Shown here one piece after another: positions 56,907 to 64,000 of a DNA stretch of 64,000 bases. The notes below the pieces were generated by a model. That model saw only the letters and a list, made by a program, of their open reading frames with translations, did no database searches and was not told the DNA's origin. The position numbers and the translations under genes were made by a program. Location of the stretch: contig RPFO01001794.1 of the NCBI GenBank assembly GCA_009746045.1, positions 1 through 64,000 of the forward strand, in the 5' to 3' direction. The stretch comes from Mesostigma viride. Its lineage: Eukaryota > Streptophyta > Mesostigmatophyceae > Mesostigmatales > Mesostigmataceae. Positions within the stretch are counted from its first letter, which is position 1; each line of letters opens with the position of its first letter.

Positions 56907-57340
56907 CTGAGCGCCGCGCCGGTACCTGCCGAACTGTGACGGATGCCAGTGGCCCCTGCGGACGAATGTCAGTGCGGGGTCGGCCCGGCCAGATTCGGCC
57001 CACTGTCGGCCCGCGACCCGTACAGGGGCTGGGGAGGGGGCGGGGCTGACTGTTAAAGTTTGAAAAACGGGCCGAATGCGGGCTGACAGGGGGTCGGTTC
57101 GGCCCGTCCTAGGCTAACCTGCTAAACTGGCCTTTCTAACGGGCACAGCACCTCCACAACCTTTCCTAGGCTTCGCGATAGCGACCCCTTCCCATTGGGC
57201 GGAAGTAATGCGCGTGGCGATCGGTCAGGGCACCCAGTGGATGCGTGGCTAGGTGGTGGCCGTGTGTGGGCGTGTGGGGGCAGGTGGCAGTGTGTGTGTG
57301 TGGTGGGGGCGGTGGGGGTGTGGGAAGGGCGTGAGAGTTT
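56907..57340. other. GC-rich non-coding region with TTCGGCCC words
   Basis: Several TTCGGCCCG / CGGGCCGAA words (for example about 56995, 57068, 57102) and a G/T-rich stretch (57250-57325). No convincing gene; the open frames here are repeat-driven. Confidence 0.5.
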
Positions 57341-57378
57341 GGATAGGCTTCTCCGGACGCGGGCATAGAAGGCTATCC
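57341..57378. other. Mismatch hairpin H3 (right arm, inner)
   Basis: GGATAGGCTTCT (57341-57352), 14-nt spacer CCGGACGCGGGCAT, AGAAGGCTATCC (57367-57378). Same mismatch position as H1 and H2, read on the opposite strand. Confidence 0.85.
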
Positions 57379-57850
57379 ACGTATACCCGGTGGGCAGCCG
57401 TTCTGGGTGGACGAGTGTCTTTTTTTGAAATAGAAGCCTATCCACGACCAAAGGGCGGGAGTGGCTGGAGAGGGCGTGCCAAATTCGTTCGATGGGTGGG
57501 AGGGGGGTTGAGAGGGCTCGAGTTTGGATAGGCTTCTTTTGGTATTCTTCTTTTTTAGACAATAAGAGTAAGAATAATATGGGCTATAGGGCCAATATAC
57601 GGATGCGTATATGGGGTTTTATGGGGTATAGTGGTCAGGGGGGCGGGGAGAATATTGTTGGAAGGGATTGTCAAAAAAGAAGGCACTCCAGAGAAGCCTA
57701 TCCACGACCAAAGGGCGGGAGGGGCCGGAGAGGGGTTGCTAAATTCGTTCGATGGGCGGGAGGGGGGTTGAGAGGGTTCGAGTTTGGATAGGCTTCTCTT
57801 TCGGACATGGGTGTATAGTGGGCGGGCGCGTCGTTTGGCGGGGCGAAGGT

Positions 57851-57888
57851 GGATAGGCTTCTCCTCGCGATCGATTAGAAGGCTATCC
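57851..57888. other. Mismatch hairpin H4 (right arm, outer)
   Basis: GGATAGGCTTCT (57851-57862), 14-nt spacer CCTCGCGATCGATT, AGAAGGCTATCC (57877-57888). Fourth instance of the same design. Confidence 0.85.
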
Positions 57889-57983
57889 ACGTCGGGAGCG
57901 CGCGGTGGGGGTGCGAGTGCGATGCACTTGTGTGGGAGCGAGGGCTGGGGGGGGGTCTGGGTGCAGACGCGCGCTAAAAATAA

Positions 57984-59909
57984 ATGTGGGCGGATAGGTA
58001 TACGCGCTCCATGGTGACAAGTTCAGTCCCTATATCCAGCATCGCAAGGAGGTCGTCGGTCGCGTCTCGCTTTCCCGCTCCGGTGGTATTATCTGCGGGC
58101 ATCTGCGGTGGCGTTCGCGCTGACGGCGGCGCTTGCCGTCGCCGCACGCCGGACGGTGGCCGGTGCGCGGCGCACGGGGGGGGGAGGGCGGGAGGGGCGA
58201 GGGCGGGAGGAGGGAGGAAGGGGCATCAAGTGGCGGGAAAGTTGTTGACTTCTCAACGTCGAGCCGAGATATTACTTGAAAACGCAATTGACCGATTTAC
58301 AAAGTTATTACCAGGAAGGGAGGCACTTGTCGAGAGGACTTCACAACGGACTAAGAAGGTTGGTAAGCAGGTTGCTGACAACGTTGGTAGCGGAAAACAT
58401 TTTACAACAAAGGGGCTCGAAGCTCGCGACAATGCCGCCACCGAAAGTGAATCGTCAGCGCGCGAGAGAACAACTTATCTAAAAGAGTCTATTGAAAAAT
58501 TCCGCCGTGACTTGGAAATCTTAAAAGCGGAACCTAACGAGGAGACTGCAAAGAATTTCCTAGCATTACCCGCCACTAGCAGTTACTTCTCGACAGAGCC
58601 ACCCAAAGTCCTAGATTATAAGGGCGTATTGACGAGTGATCAAGGGAATAACAAGGGCGGGGCGGGTGCATCTGCTGGTGGCCGCAGTGCTGCCAACATT
58701 ACCGAAGCTCCCAAGAAATTGCGTATGACTGCCAGTAAAACAAAACAGGAGCAGGATCTCGAACAAAAAATGATTGAGTCGATGAAAAAACTCGAACAGC
58801 AACGCCAGGCTGAGGCTACTATGAAGGCCGCTATGGCTGCTGCTGCCCAACGTGAAAGCGAAGAGGCTGCTGCTGCTAAGGCTGCAAAGGTTGCAAAGGC
58901 TGCAAAGGCTGCAAAGGCCGCTGCTGATGCTGATGCTGATGCTGCTAAGGCTGCAGAGGCCGCTGCTCGTCTGGCCGCGGCTACTGCTGCTGCTGCTGAT
59001 GCTGCTAAGGCTGCAAAGGCCGCTGCTGATGCTGCTGATGCTGCTAAGGCTGCAAAGGCCGCTGCTGATGCTGCTAAGGCTGCAAAGGCTGCAAAGGGCG
59101 TTGCTGATGCTGACGGCGGCACCACAACTGGCAGTAGCAGTGGTAGCAGTTCTGCCGCCACCACAACTGGCAGTAGCAGTGGTAGCAGTTCTGCCGCCAC
59201 CACAACTGGCAGTAGCAGTGGTAGCAGTTCTGCTGCCACCACAACTGGCAGTAGCAGTGGGGGTGCGGCCGCTCCCGCGGTCCCACCCGACGACGACGAC
59301 GACGATGACAGGGGCATAGGATACATGGACATCTACACGCCGATGTACGTGCCCATGTACACGGGCGGGCGAGGGGGCAAGCGGCCACTGAGGGGCTCAC
59401 GCGGATCTGCAGCGCACGGTGGCGGTCACGCGGTCGCTGCTACAACAAAGGGCCGCCCAAAGTCTAAAAAAAAGGCTAAAATTGGTATTAAGCTTCCCTT
59501 AAAACGTGCTGCCCCCGCGGCTGCCACCACGCCTGCTACCACGTCTGCCACCGCGGCTGCGGCTGCCACGGTATCATCCTCTTCAGACTCGGATAGCGAT
59601 TCCGACTCGGACTTGGACGTGGGCTACATGCCGATGTACACCGGGCCATCTACCTACGTGCCCATGTACACAGGCAGGCGCGGAGACAAGAGACAGCTTA
59701 GGGGTACGAGAAGGGGTGCAGCGGCCAGCGGCGGCCGGCACGCGGTAGCTGCTCGACCCGTGTACACGGGTGCCGGGCGTGGGAGGCTGTCACCGCCAAA
59801 AAGGGGCGGTGGTGCTGCTAGGCTGTTGGCAGAGGTGAACAGGGCCCTTGCGATGGATGATATTATGATGAGAATGAGAGGCAGGGGAAGGGGTGTGGCG
59901 CGGTGGTGA
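57984..59909 (+). CDS. Ala/Lys-rich histone-H1-like protein with Cys/His motif
   Basis: 641 residues from ATG 57984. Near the N-terminus is a Cys/His motif, CGGVRADGGACRRRTPDGGR followed by CAAHGG, of a kind often found next to DNA-binding regions. Residues about 95-250 are helical and charged. Residues about 290-375 are (A)AKAAKAA repeats like a histone H1 tail. Four TTGSSSGSSSAA repeats follow, then two YMxIYTPMYVPMYTG-type repeats with basic RG-rich segments. Probably a DNA-condensing protein with tyrosine-rich repeats; the role is inferred. The start could instead be ATG 58011. No frame break. Confidence 0.65.
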   Translation: MWADRYTRSMVTSSVPISSIARRSSVASRFPAPVVLSAGICGGVRADGGACRRRTPDGGRCAAHGGGRAGGARAGGGRKGHQVAGKLLTSQRRAEILLENAIDRFTKLLPGREALVERTSQRTKKVGKQVADNVGSGKHFTTKGLEARDNAATESESSARERTTYLKESIEKFRRDLEILKAEPNEETAKNFLALPATSSYFSTEPPKVLDYKGVLTSDQGNNKGGAGASAGGRSAANITEAPKKLRMTASKTKQEQDLEQKMIESMKKLEQQRQAEATMKAAMAAAAQRESEEAAAAKAAKVAKAAKAAKAAADADADAAKAAEAAARLAAATAAAADAAKAAKAAADAADAAKAAKAAADAAKAAKAAKGVADADGGTTTGSSSGSSSAATTTGSSSGSSSAATTTGSSSGSSSAATTTGSSSGGAAAPAVPPDDDDDDDRGIGYMDIYTPMYVPMYTGGRGGKRPLRGSRGSAAHGGGHAVAATTKGRPKSKKKAKIGIKLPLKRAAPAAATTPATTSATAAAAATVSSSSDSDSDSDSDLDVGYMPMYTGPSTYVPMYTGRRGDKRQLRGTRRGAAASGGRHAVAARPVYTGAGRGRLSPPKRGGGAARLLAEVNRALAMDDIMMRMRGRGRGVARW

Positions 59910-60105
59910 GGCATGCAGAAATGGAGAATTTGATCGTTCATTAAAAAATAATCACGCGTATTACCAATCCCAAAAGCAGCGCCACACAGGGCGGTCCCAT
60001 TCTATCAAGTATAATGGGATTACATCAAGGGCACTCAGGCCTCGAGTTTATCGATGCTAAACGGGCACTGTGGCCTCTCCTCACACCTACAGGACAGCAG
60101 GGGTC

Positions 60106-61114
60106 CTAGTTCTCGGTCTTGGCGCGCTTGGGAGAGGGAGGGGTCTCCCCCCTCATGTCCACCACCTCCCACTGAGGGCGGGTGTCCTTCTCCTCGCCAG
60201 CGGGGGCCGTCTCCGCGCCCTCCTCCTCCTTGTCAGCCGCCTTCTTCTTTCCCTCCTTCTTACCCCCCTTGCGCTTGGAGGGGGGGCTGACCTCGGGCTC
60301 CTCCTCCTCCCCCTCCTGCATCTCGTAAAAGTCCTCCTTGCCATACGCCTTGCCGTTGGTCACGTGGGCGAGTGCCGTCAGCGTGGCATCGAAGCCGAAG
60401 TAGGGGAAGTGCAGCTTGGCCACATGCTCGGTGGGGCGCCTCTCCGCGATGCAGATGGGGCAGTCGACGTCATCCGGCTCCTCCTGCTCGCACAGGAACT
60501 GCACGGCGCAGCCCCCGCAGACACCGCCGGCGTGGAAGTGCACGTCCTTGCTCTTGACGGAGTGAACGTTTTCCAGGTACTCCTCGCACAACAGACAGGT
60601 GTCCAGGGCTTCCAGACCCGAGTCGCCGTAACGCCCCATACTGTGCTTGTGCGCATCGCTGATGGCGCACTCGAACTCCTTGTCCCCCTTCCCCACTCGG
60701 GGGCGATGGTGATCTCCTCCTCCACCCCCCTCGCAGGATCCTGTCAGTCTCCCTCACGGCGGCCTCGCGGAAGGACGAGTCCCTTTTCCTGGCAAACTCC
60801 TCCATGTTGTCCCTGCAGCTCTTGCACTCGTAGCACCTGCCAACCTTGGGCATGAAGGAGGCGATGGGCTTGAGCAGCTTGCAACGGAGGCACCTGTTGG
60901 TGGGGATGTGGGGCTCCCTTCCAGGGTTGTCCTTCTTCCACTGCTCAGCAAGCTCCTCATTCTTCTTGGTCCTGTACATCTTCTCCCCGGTTTCTGGGTC
61001 ATACATCCACTGTGGACCGTCGTCAATCCACGTGATATTCTTGCAGGGGAGGTAGTCCTCGTTGATAGGAGGTGCAGGCTTGGTAGACTTGACAATCTTG
61101 GCAGGGTTCCTCAT
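60106..61114 (-). pseudogene. Zinc-finger protein with two frame breaks
   Basis: The reading from ATG 61114 (MRNPAKIVKSTKPAPPINED) continues through CLRCKLLKPIASF and GRCYECKSC, a Cys-rich module like those found next to HNH-type nucleases. It changes frame at a G6 run (about 60727) and again at a G4 run (about 60697). The last part reads GKGDKEFECAISDAHKHSMG, then CLLCEEYL, CGGCAVQFLCEQE and DCPICIAERRP (RING-like), and ends in a basic Lys-rich tail. Each break fits one missing G. Function unknown. Confidence 0.6.
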
Positions 61115-61233
61115 GATTTCGGCACCAAGAAGCGATTTTCGGCAGGCTGTAACAAATTCAGAAACGGATTTCGGCAGACAATAAAGAGTTGAAACGCTAT
61201 ACGAATTTCGGCAGCACCTATACGATTTCGGGC
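61115..61233 (-). promoter_or_regulatory. Cluster of five TGCCGAAATC-like motifs before the zinc-finger gene
   Basis: On the plus strand GATTTCGGCA or a near match occurs at 61115, 61134, 61167, 61203 and 61224, spaced 19-36 bp, directly upstream of ATG 61114 on the minus strand. The regular repetition suggests a multi-site regulatory element. Confidence 0.5.
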
Positions 61234-61559
61234 GCAAGGGCTACGGATATGGCTGTCCTGTGAGGCCTGGGCTTCCAGTGGCTGGAGGCTGGTGGATGGT
61301 GGGGGTGCAAAGGTCTGGCAGTGACTTTAAGGAAATTTGGGCAAGGGAGCCAGTGGTCCGGATTACAGACGGATGGATGGCCCAGATTTTGTTTCCAGAA
61401 GGCCCTGATATTTTCGGCTGAGTCACGAAAACATATCTGGCGGGTACAGTCGGATTCCGTACGGATCGCAGGCAGTGCCGTCAGGGTCCACATGGCATGT
61501 TTTCGCACGGATCCCGGATCTGCTGACACGCCAGGATCTCCGATTTCGTACGGATCTCT

Positions 61560-61640
61560 GATCTGGATCTGGATCTGGATCTGGATCTGGATCTGGGTTC
61601 CATGTCAGCAGAGGTGGATCTGGATCTTTGCTGACATGGA
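61560..61640. repeat. GGATCT hexamer repeat
   Basis: Six tandem GGATCT units (61564-61600) with further GGATCT words up to 61640. Non-coding region before the coiled-coil gene. Between 61234 and 61870 I see no other gene-like sequence. Confidence 0.8.
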
Positions 61641-61870
61641 TCTCCAGTGCATATATTTTTTTAATCTGCTGCGTCGGATTTCGGGCTGATATTTTCGAAC
61701 TTTTGCACTTTTCCACCTCTGATCTCTGGGATCTTTTTGCCACCTCATATCCCAGTCACAAAATTGCCTGCCTGGTCGGAATTTTTTACAGGGCAAAAGC
61801 AACATATTCCCACAGACTTGGCAAAAGCTCTCATTTCGTTTTACCATCCGCACGAAGTTGGGCTGTGGCT

Positions 61871-62407
61871 ATGGAAGAAAAGGGCAGCAAAGTGGAGGGG
61901 GGGAGCAGCTCTGAGTGCAGCTATGATTCCGACAAGGAAAACATTCCTCCATCGGAACTGATCAAGGTCCACGAATCCTGTTCGCCCGCCGGAAATCGGG
62001 TAATGAGGTTAAATGAGGGCCCTCTGCCATCCAAGGTGCTTGTTCCCAGGGAATTTGTGGCCACCGTCCACACACAGTTTGTGGAGATAAAGGACAAGAT
62101 GGAGACTGTGATCAGTAAGTACAAGAAGGACAAGGATGCCACAAGGAAGAGGCACGAAAGGGCCAAGAACAAGCTTGTCAAACAGATCCAGGACCTCCAA
62201 GGAGTTATTGCTGACAAGGAGGCCGCTGCAAACCTGTTGGAAATTGCTGCAAAGAACCAGACTATAAGTGCGGATAAATTGAGGGCGCAATTGGCCACCG
62301 CCCAGACGGATTTGGTCAATGCCAGGACTGTAATTTCAGAGCTTACAAGGGATGTGAGGACCCTGAAGTCTTGCACACCCCGGCTAACTGAGCCCCCCAT
62401 GAGTTGA
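61871..62407 (+). CDS. Coiled-coil protein
   Basis: 178 residues from ATG 61871 (MEEKGSKVEGGSSSECSYDS); the upstream open frame is not protein-like. Residues about 70-165 form an almost continuous charged coiled coil (VEIKDKMETVISKYKKDKDA, then DKEAAANLLEIAAKN and NARTVISELTRDVRTL). No family recognised. Separated from its neighbours by non-coding DNA; viral or host origin unclear. Confidence 0.55.
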   Translation: MEEKGSKVEGGSSSECSYDSDKENIPPSELIKVHESCSPAGNRVMRLNEGPLPSKVLVPREFVATVHTQFVEIKDKMETVISKYKKDKDATRKRHERAKNKLVKQIQDLQGVIADKEAAANLLEIAAKNQTISADKLRAQLATAQTDLVNARTVISELTRDVRTLKSCTPRLTEPPMS

Positions 62408-62597
62408 GAGAAATTATGTGCACGGATGGTATGTTATTTGCATGACCAAGGGTGCGCTGGTAGGGTCTTTACTTGTTTGGACAGGCTTAGCAAAACTTGC
62501 ATCTTATTTGCGCGACCATTGTACAAAGGGGTCAAACGAGTCGATTGGTCGATCTCGTCGCGCGAAAGAGTCGGCGGAGTGCATGCTCCATCGAGCC

Positions 62598-62708
62598 ATG
62601 TCCCCTCCCAGGAACGAACGCAAACGCAACCATCCCAACAGCCTCAATATGGAACGTGAGGAGGAGCTGGTCTCCATTCGCAGCCTCGCTCACCCGCCTA
62701 AGGAATAA
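62598..62708 (+). CDS. Possible very small protein
   Basis: 36 codons from ATG 62598: MSPPRNERKRNHPNSLNMER and a charged tail. It sits 35 nt before the next gene in the same direction. Composition does not exclude chance; listed as possible only. Confidence 0.2.
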   Translation: MSPPRNERKRNHPNSLNMEREEELVSIRSLAHPPKE

Positions 62709-62743
62709 ATTCCCTGATGTATAATTGTTAATAAATTGCATTC

Positions 62744-62956
62744 ATGTCGTTCAATGTGTCCACCTCTAGTATTGAGAACACCCCTCCCGTGGTGGAGGGT
62801 CTGGGCGAGTTGAAGAGGAGGGAGCCGCTGGACCCCACGGCCCCCATACGCGACCCCCCTCTTGTGTCCGCTAAGGAGTGGACCATCCCGCTGCTTTATC
62901 TGATTGCTACGATTGCCCTGCTTGTTATGATGATGAAAAAGAACAAGGTCAATTGA
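62744..62956 (+). CDS. Small tail-anchored membrane protein
   Basis: 70 residues from ATG 62744. A polar N-terminus (MSFNVSTSSIENTPPVVEGL) is followed by one membrane segment (WTIPLLYLIATIALLVMMM) and a short basic tail (KKNKVN). Typical of small inner-membrane virion proteins. Convergent with the interrupted gene at 62966-63882. Confidence 0.6.
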   Translation: MSFNVSTSSIENTPPVVEGLGELKRREPLDPTAPIRDPPLVSAKEWTIPLLYLIATIALLVMMMKKNKVN

Positions 62957-62965
62957 TCATAATTA

Positions 62966-63882
62966 TTACGCTTTTATCCTCTTGTCCCTGTTCCATGCCT
63001 GGTTCTCAAGCATGAGTCGTTTGTTGTTTGCCGCAAACTCGGGGCCGCGGTACTCGCGAGCCTTATTGTAGTGGCCCAGCTTTTCCAGCCCCGGTGCCAA
63101 TGCCTCCACCATGACCAGCGCCGTCTTCTCGGGGTCTTTCCCGGCAAGTACCTCCTCTTGGTGCCGCAAATGGAAGAATTCGGTCAATGCGCACATGGGG
63201 TCTGTGAACGTGTCGCGAGTGGCCTGGCTCTTCTTCGTGAGCCCCTGGTCCTTCCTGTAGTCGGCGGTCTGCTCGTAGCCGGTCACCAGCTTGTTGGCCG
63301 CGTTGTTGACGATGGCGTACACCCTGGACGGCACGGGCTTGGCGCTGCTCTCCTTGATGGCGCGCATGTCTAGCTTATTACTCTCGCAGCTCTTGATGCG
63401 AGGGGCCTCCGACACTTGCTGGCGAGGGAGAGGCACAAACTCCTCGCCGGTATTGTCGCGATACCTATCCAACAACTCTTGAATTAGAGCCGGGTCCGCG
63501 TCCAGGTATCTCTCCAATAGCACAGCCACTGACTGGCGAAAGGCGGCGGCCTTCTTGCCGGGTAGGACCTGGATTATCTTTATGATTCCCTGTCGGTCAG
63601 TGACAGGCGTCTCTCGTTGCCCTTGGCCGGTGAAACGGAAGTGTACGATGCATCGTACACTTCTTCATGGGCCGAGCACAGTTTTTTGAAGGCCTCGCTT
63701 GCGTGTCTGAATGAATTAGTTGTGAACGATCCATCCGGCTTCATAAATATCATGCACTTGATAGCATCAATAACCGAAATCTTGCCATCCGGGGTCACGC
63801 GAATCTTGCCAGCAAATGGATCCTGCTCACCAGACCCATCGCGCAAGGGTTGCAAATACCTCACAACTGCATTGGAGGCCAT
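62966..63882 (-). pseudogene. MSV199/KilA-N-like accessory protein with one frame break
   Basis: The first part from ATG 63882 (MASNAVVRYLQPLRDGSGEQ) includes KISVIDAIKCMIF and NSFRHASEAFKKLCS, resembling the MSV199/KilA-N-type viral DNA-binding domains. It ends at 63580. The second part, in the frame read from about 63590, continues GIIKIIQVLPGKKAAAFRQS and YLDADPALIQELLDRYRDN and ends in NRDKRIKA at 62966. One extra G in the GGG near 63590 joins them. A 26-bp perfect palindrome lies in the first part (63638-63663). A second gene with the same C-terminus starts at the right edge of the window. Confidence 0.55.
63638..63663. other. 26-bp perfect palindrome
   Basis: GAAGTGTACGATG followed directly by its exact reverse complement, with no loop. 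It lies inside the interrupted gene and encodes part of the EVYDASYTS segment. Perfect palindromes of this length are rare in coding DNA. Confidence 0.9.
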
Positions 63883-63969
63883 GATTGATTTATTGTTGTT
63901 GTAGAAATTGTATCGCTCCAGATAAGCGCGCCACCGTTTCAAGGTTGTCCATTATCATTATTATGATTG

Positions 63970-64000
63970 CAATTACGCTTTTATCCTCTTGTCCCTGTTC
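63970..64000 (-). CDS. Start of a second copy of the 62966 gene (C-terminal end)
   Basis: The last 30 bases of the window repeat the sequence at 62961-62991 (ATTACGCTTTTATCCTCTTG, then TCCCTGTTC), the C-terminal codons and stop of the gene at 62966. A tandem paralogue evidently continues beyond the window. Confidence 0.7.

Larger units (their letters stand above)
57341..57888 (-). repeat. Long imperfect inverted repeat, right arm
   Basis: 548 bp pairing with 54961-55504 in reverse complement. Identity is high around the boxes and in the AATAAGAGTAAGAATAATAT stretch (about 57563-57582) and lower between. It carries the same order of elements: mismatch hairpin, palindromic-ended unit, spacer, palindromic-ended unit, mismatch hairpin. 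The differences are spread out, so the arms have not been fully homogenised. Confidence 0.9.

Noticed and set aside
1-64000. tRNA or rRNA genes
   Set aside because: No cloverleaf with conserved box sequences and no rRNA-like stretch was recognised by eye; a tRNA search tool would be decisive.
1-64000. Viral DNA polymerase, primase-helicase or RNA polymerase
   Set aside because: No frame carries their motifs; they presumably lie outside this window.

Overview
The window reads as eukaryotic DNA carrying part of an integrated or decaying nucleocytovirus (giant DNA virus). The host is most likely a microalga or other protist, but nothing here fixes its identity. Viral hallmarks are three double-jelly-roll major capsid protein genes, an A32-type packaging ATPase, several small membrane and structural-looking proteins, KilA-N proteins, fibre-like proteins and a Snase-type nuclease. 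No DNA polymerase, primase-helicase, RNA polymerase or late transcription factor was recognised, so only part of a larger viral genome is present. Host-type transposons lie beside and inside viral genes: a Copia-like retroelement, a 5'-truncated non-LTR element and a CACTA transposon. One capsid gene is cut at its 5' end where viral sequence begins. I read this as endogenisation.

Layout. 1-7690: non-viral flank with a broken Copia-like element, then GC-rich non-coding DNA. 7694-24512: a truncated capsid gene, a KilA-N/nuclease gene, two adjacent surface proteins built from the same repeated beta-rich module (the second split by a 4.4-kb CACTA element at 16321-20725), then two more capsid genes. 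24813-31885: an accessory region with a MYND protein, a 58-bp palindromic tandem repeat, a non-LTR remnant and a long KilA-N/coiled-coil gene. 32319-45942: a tight block, mostly minus strand, with the packaging ATPase, a JAMM-type metalloprotease, small membrane proteins and a 1035-residue DDE transposase-like protein. 46032-54033: a plus-strand block of small membrane proteins, three fibre or adhesin genes, a partial fibre copy and a nuclease. 54961-57888: a 0.55-kb imperfect inverted repeat around 1.8 kb with two genes, each arm ending in a hairpin with a conserved mismatch. 57984-64000: an Ala/Lys-rich histone-like protein, zinc-finger and coiled-coil proteins, and an interrupted gene followed by the start of a second copy.

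The viral genes suggest a particle-building and host-contact set: capsid, genome packaging, inner-membrane and fibre proteins. Transcription seems to use a short TATATATA box 7-14 nt before the ATG, often next to an A/T tract. Many genes are broken by single frame changes, mostly in G/C runs and mostly in the direction of one missing base. This could be decay of an endogenous virus or assembly error. The strongest candidates for something new are the inverted repeat with mismatch hairpins, the inflated DDE protein, the fibre cassette with a gene-conversion tract and the repeated surface module.
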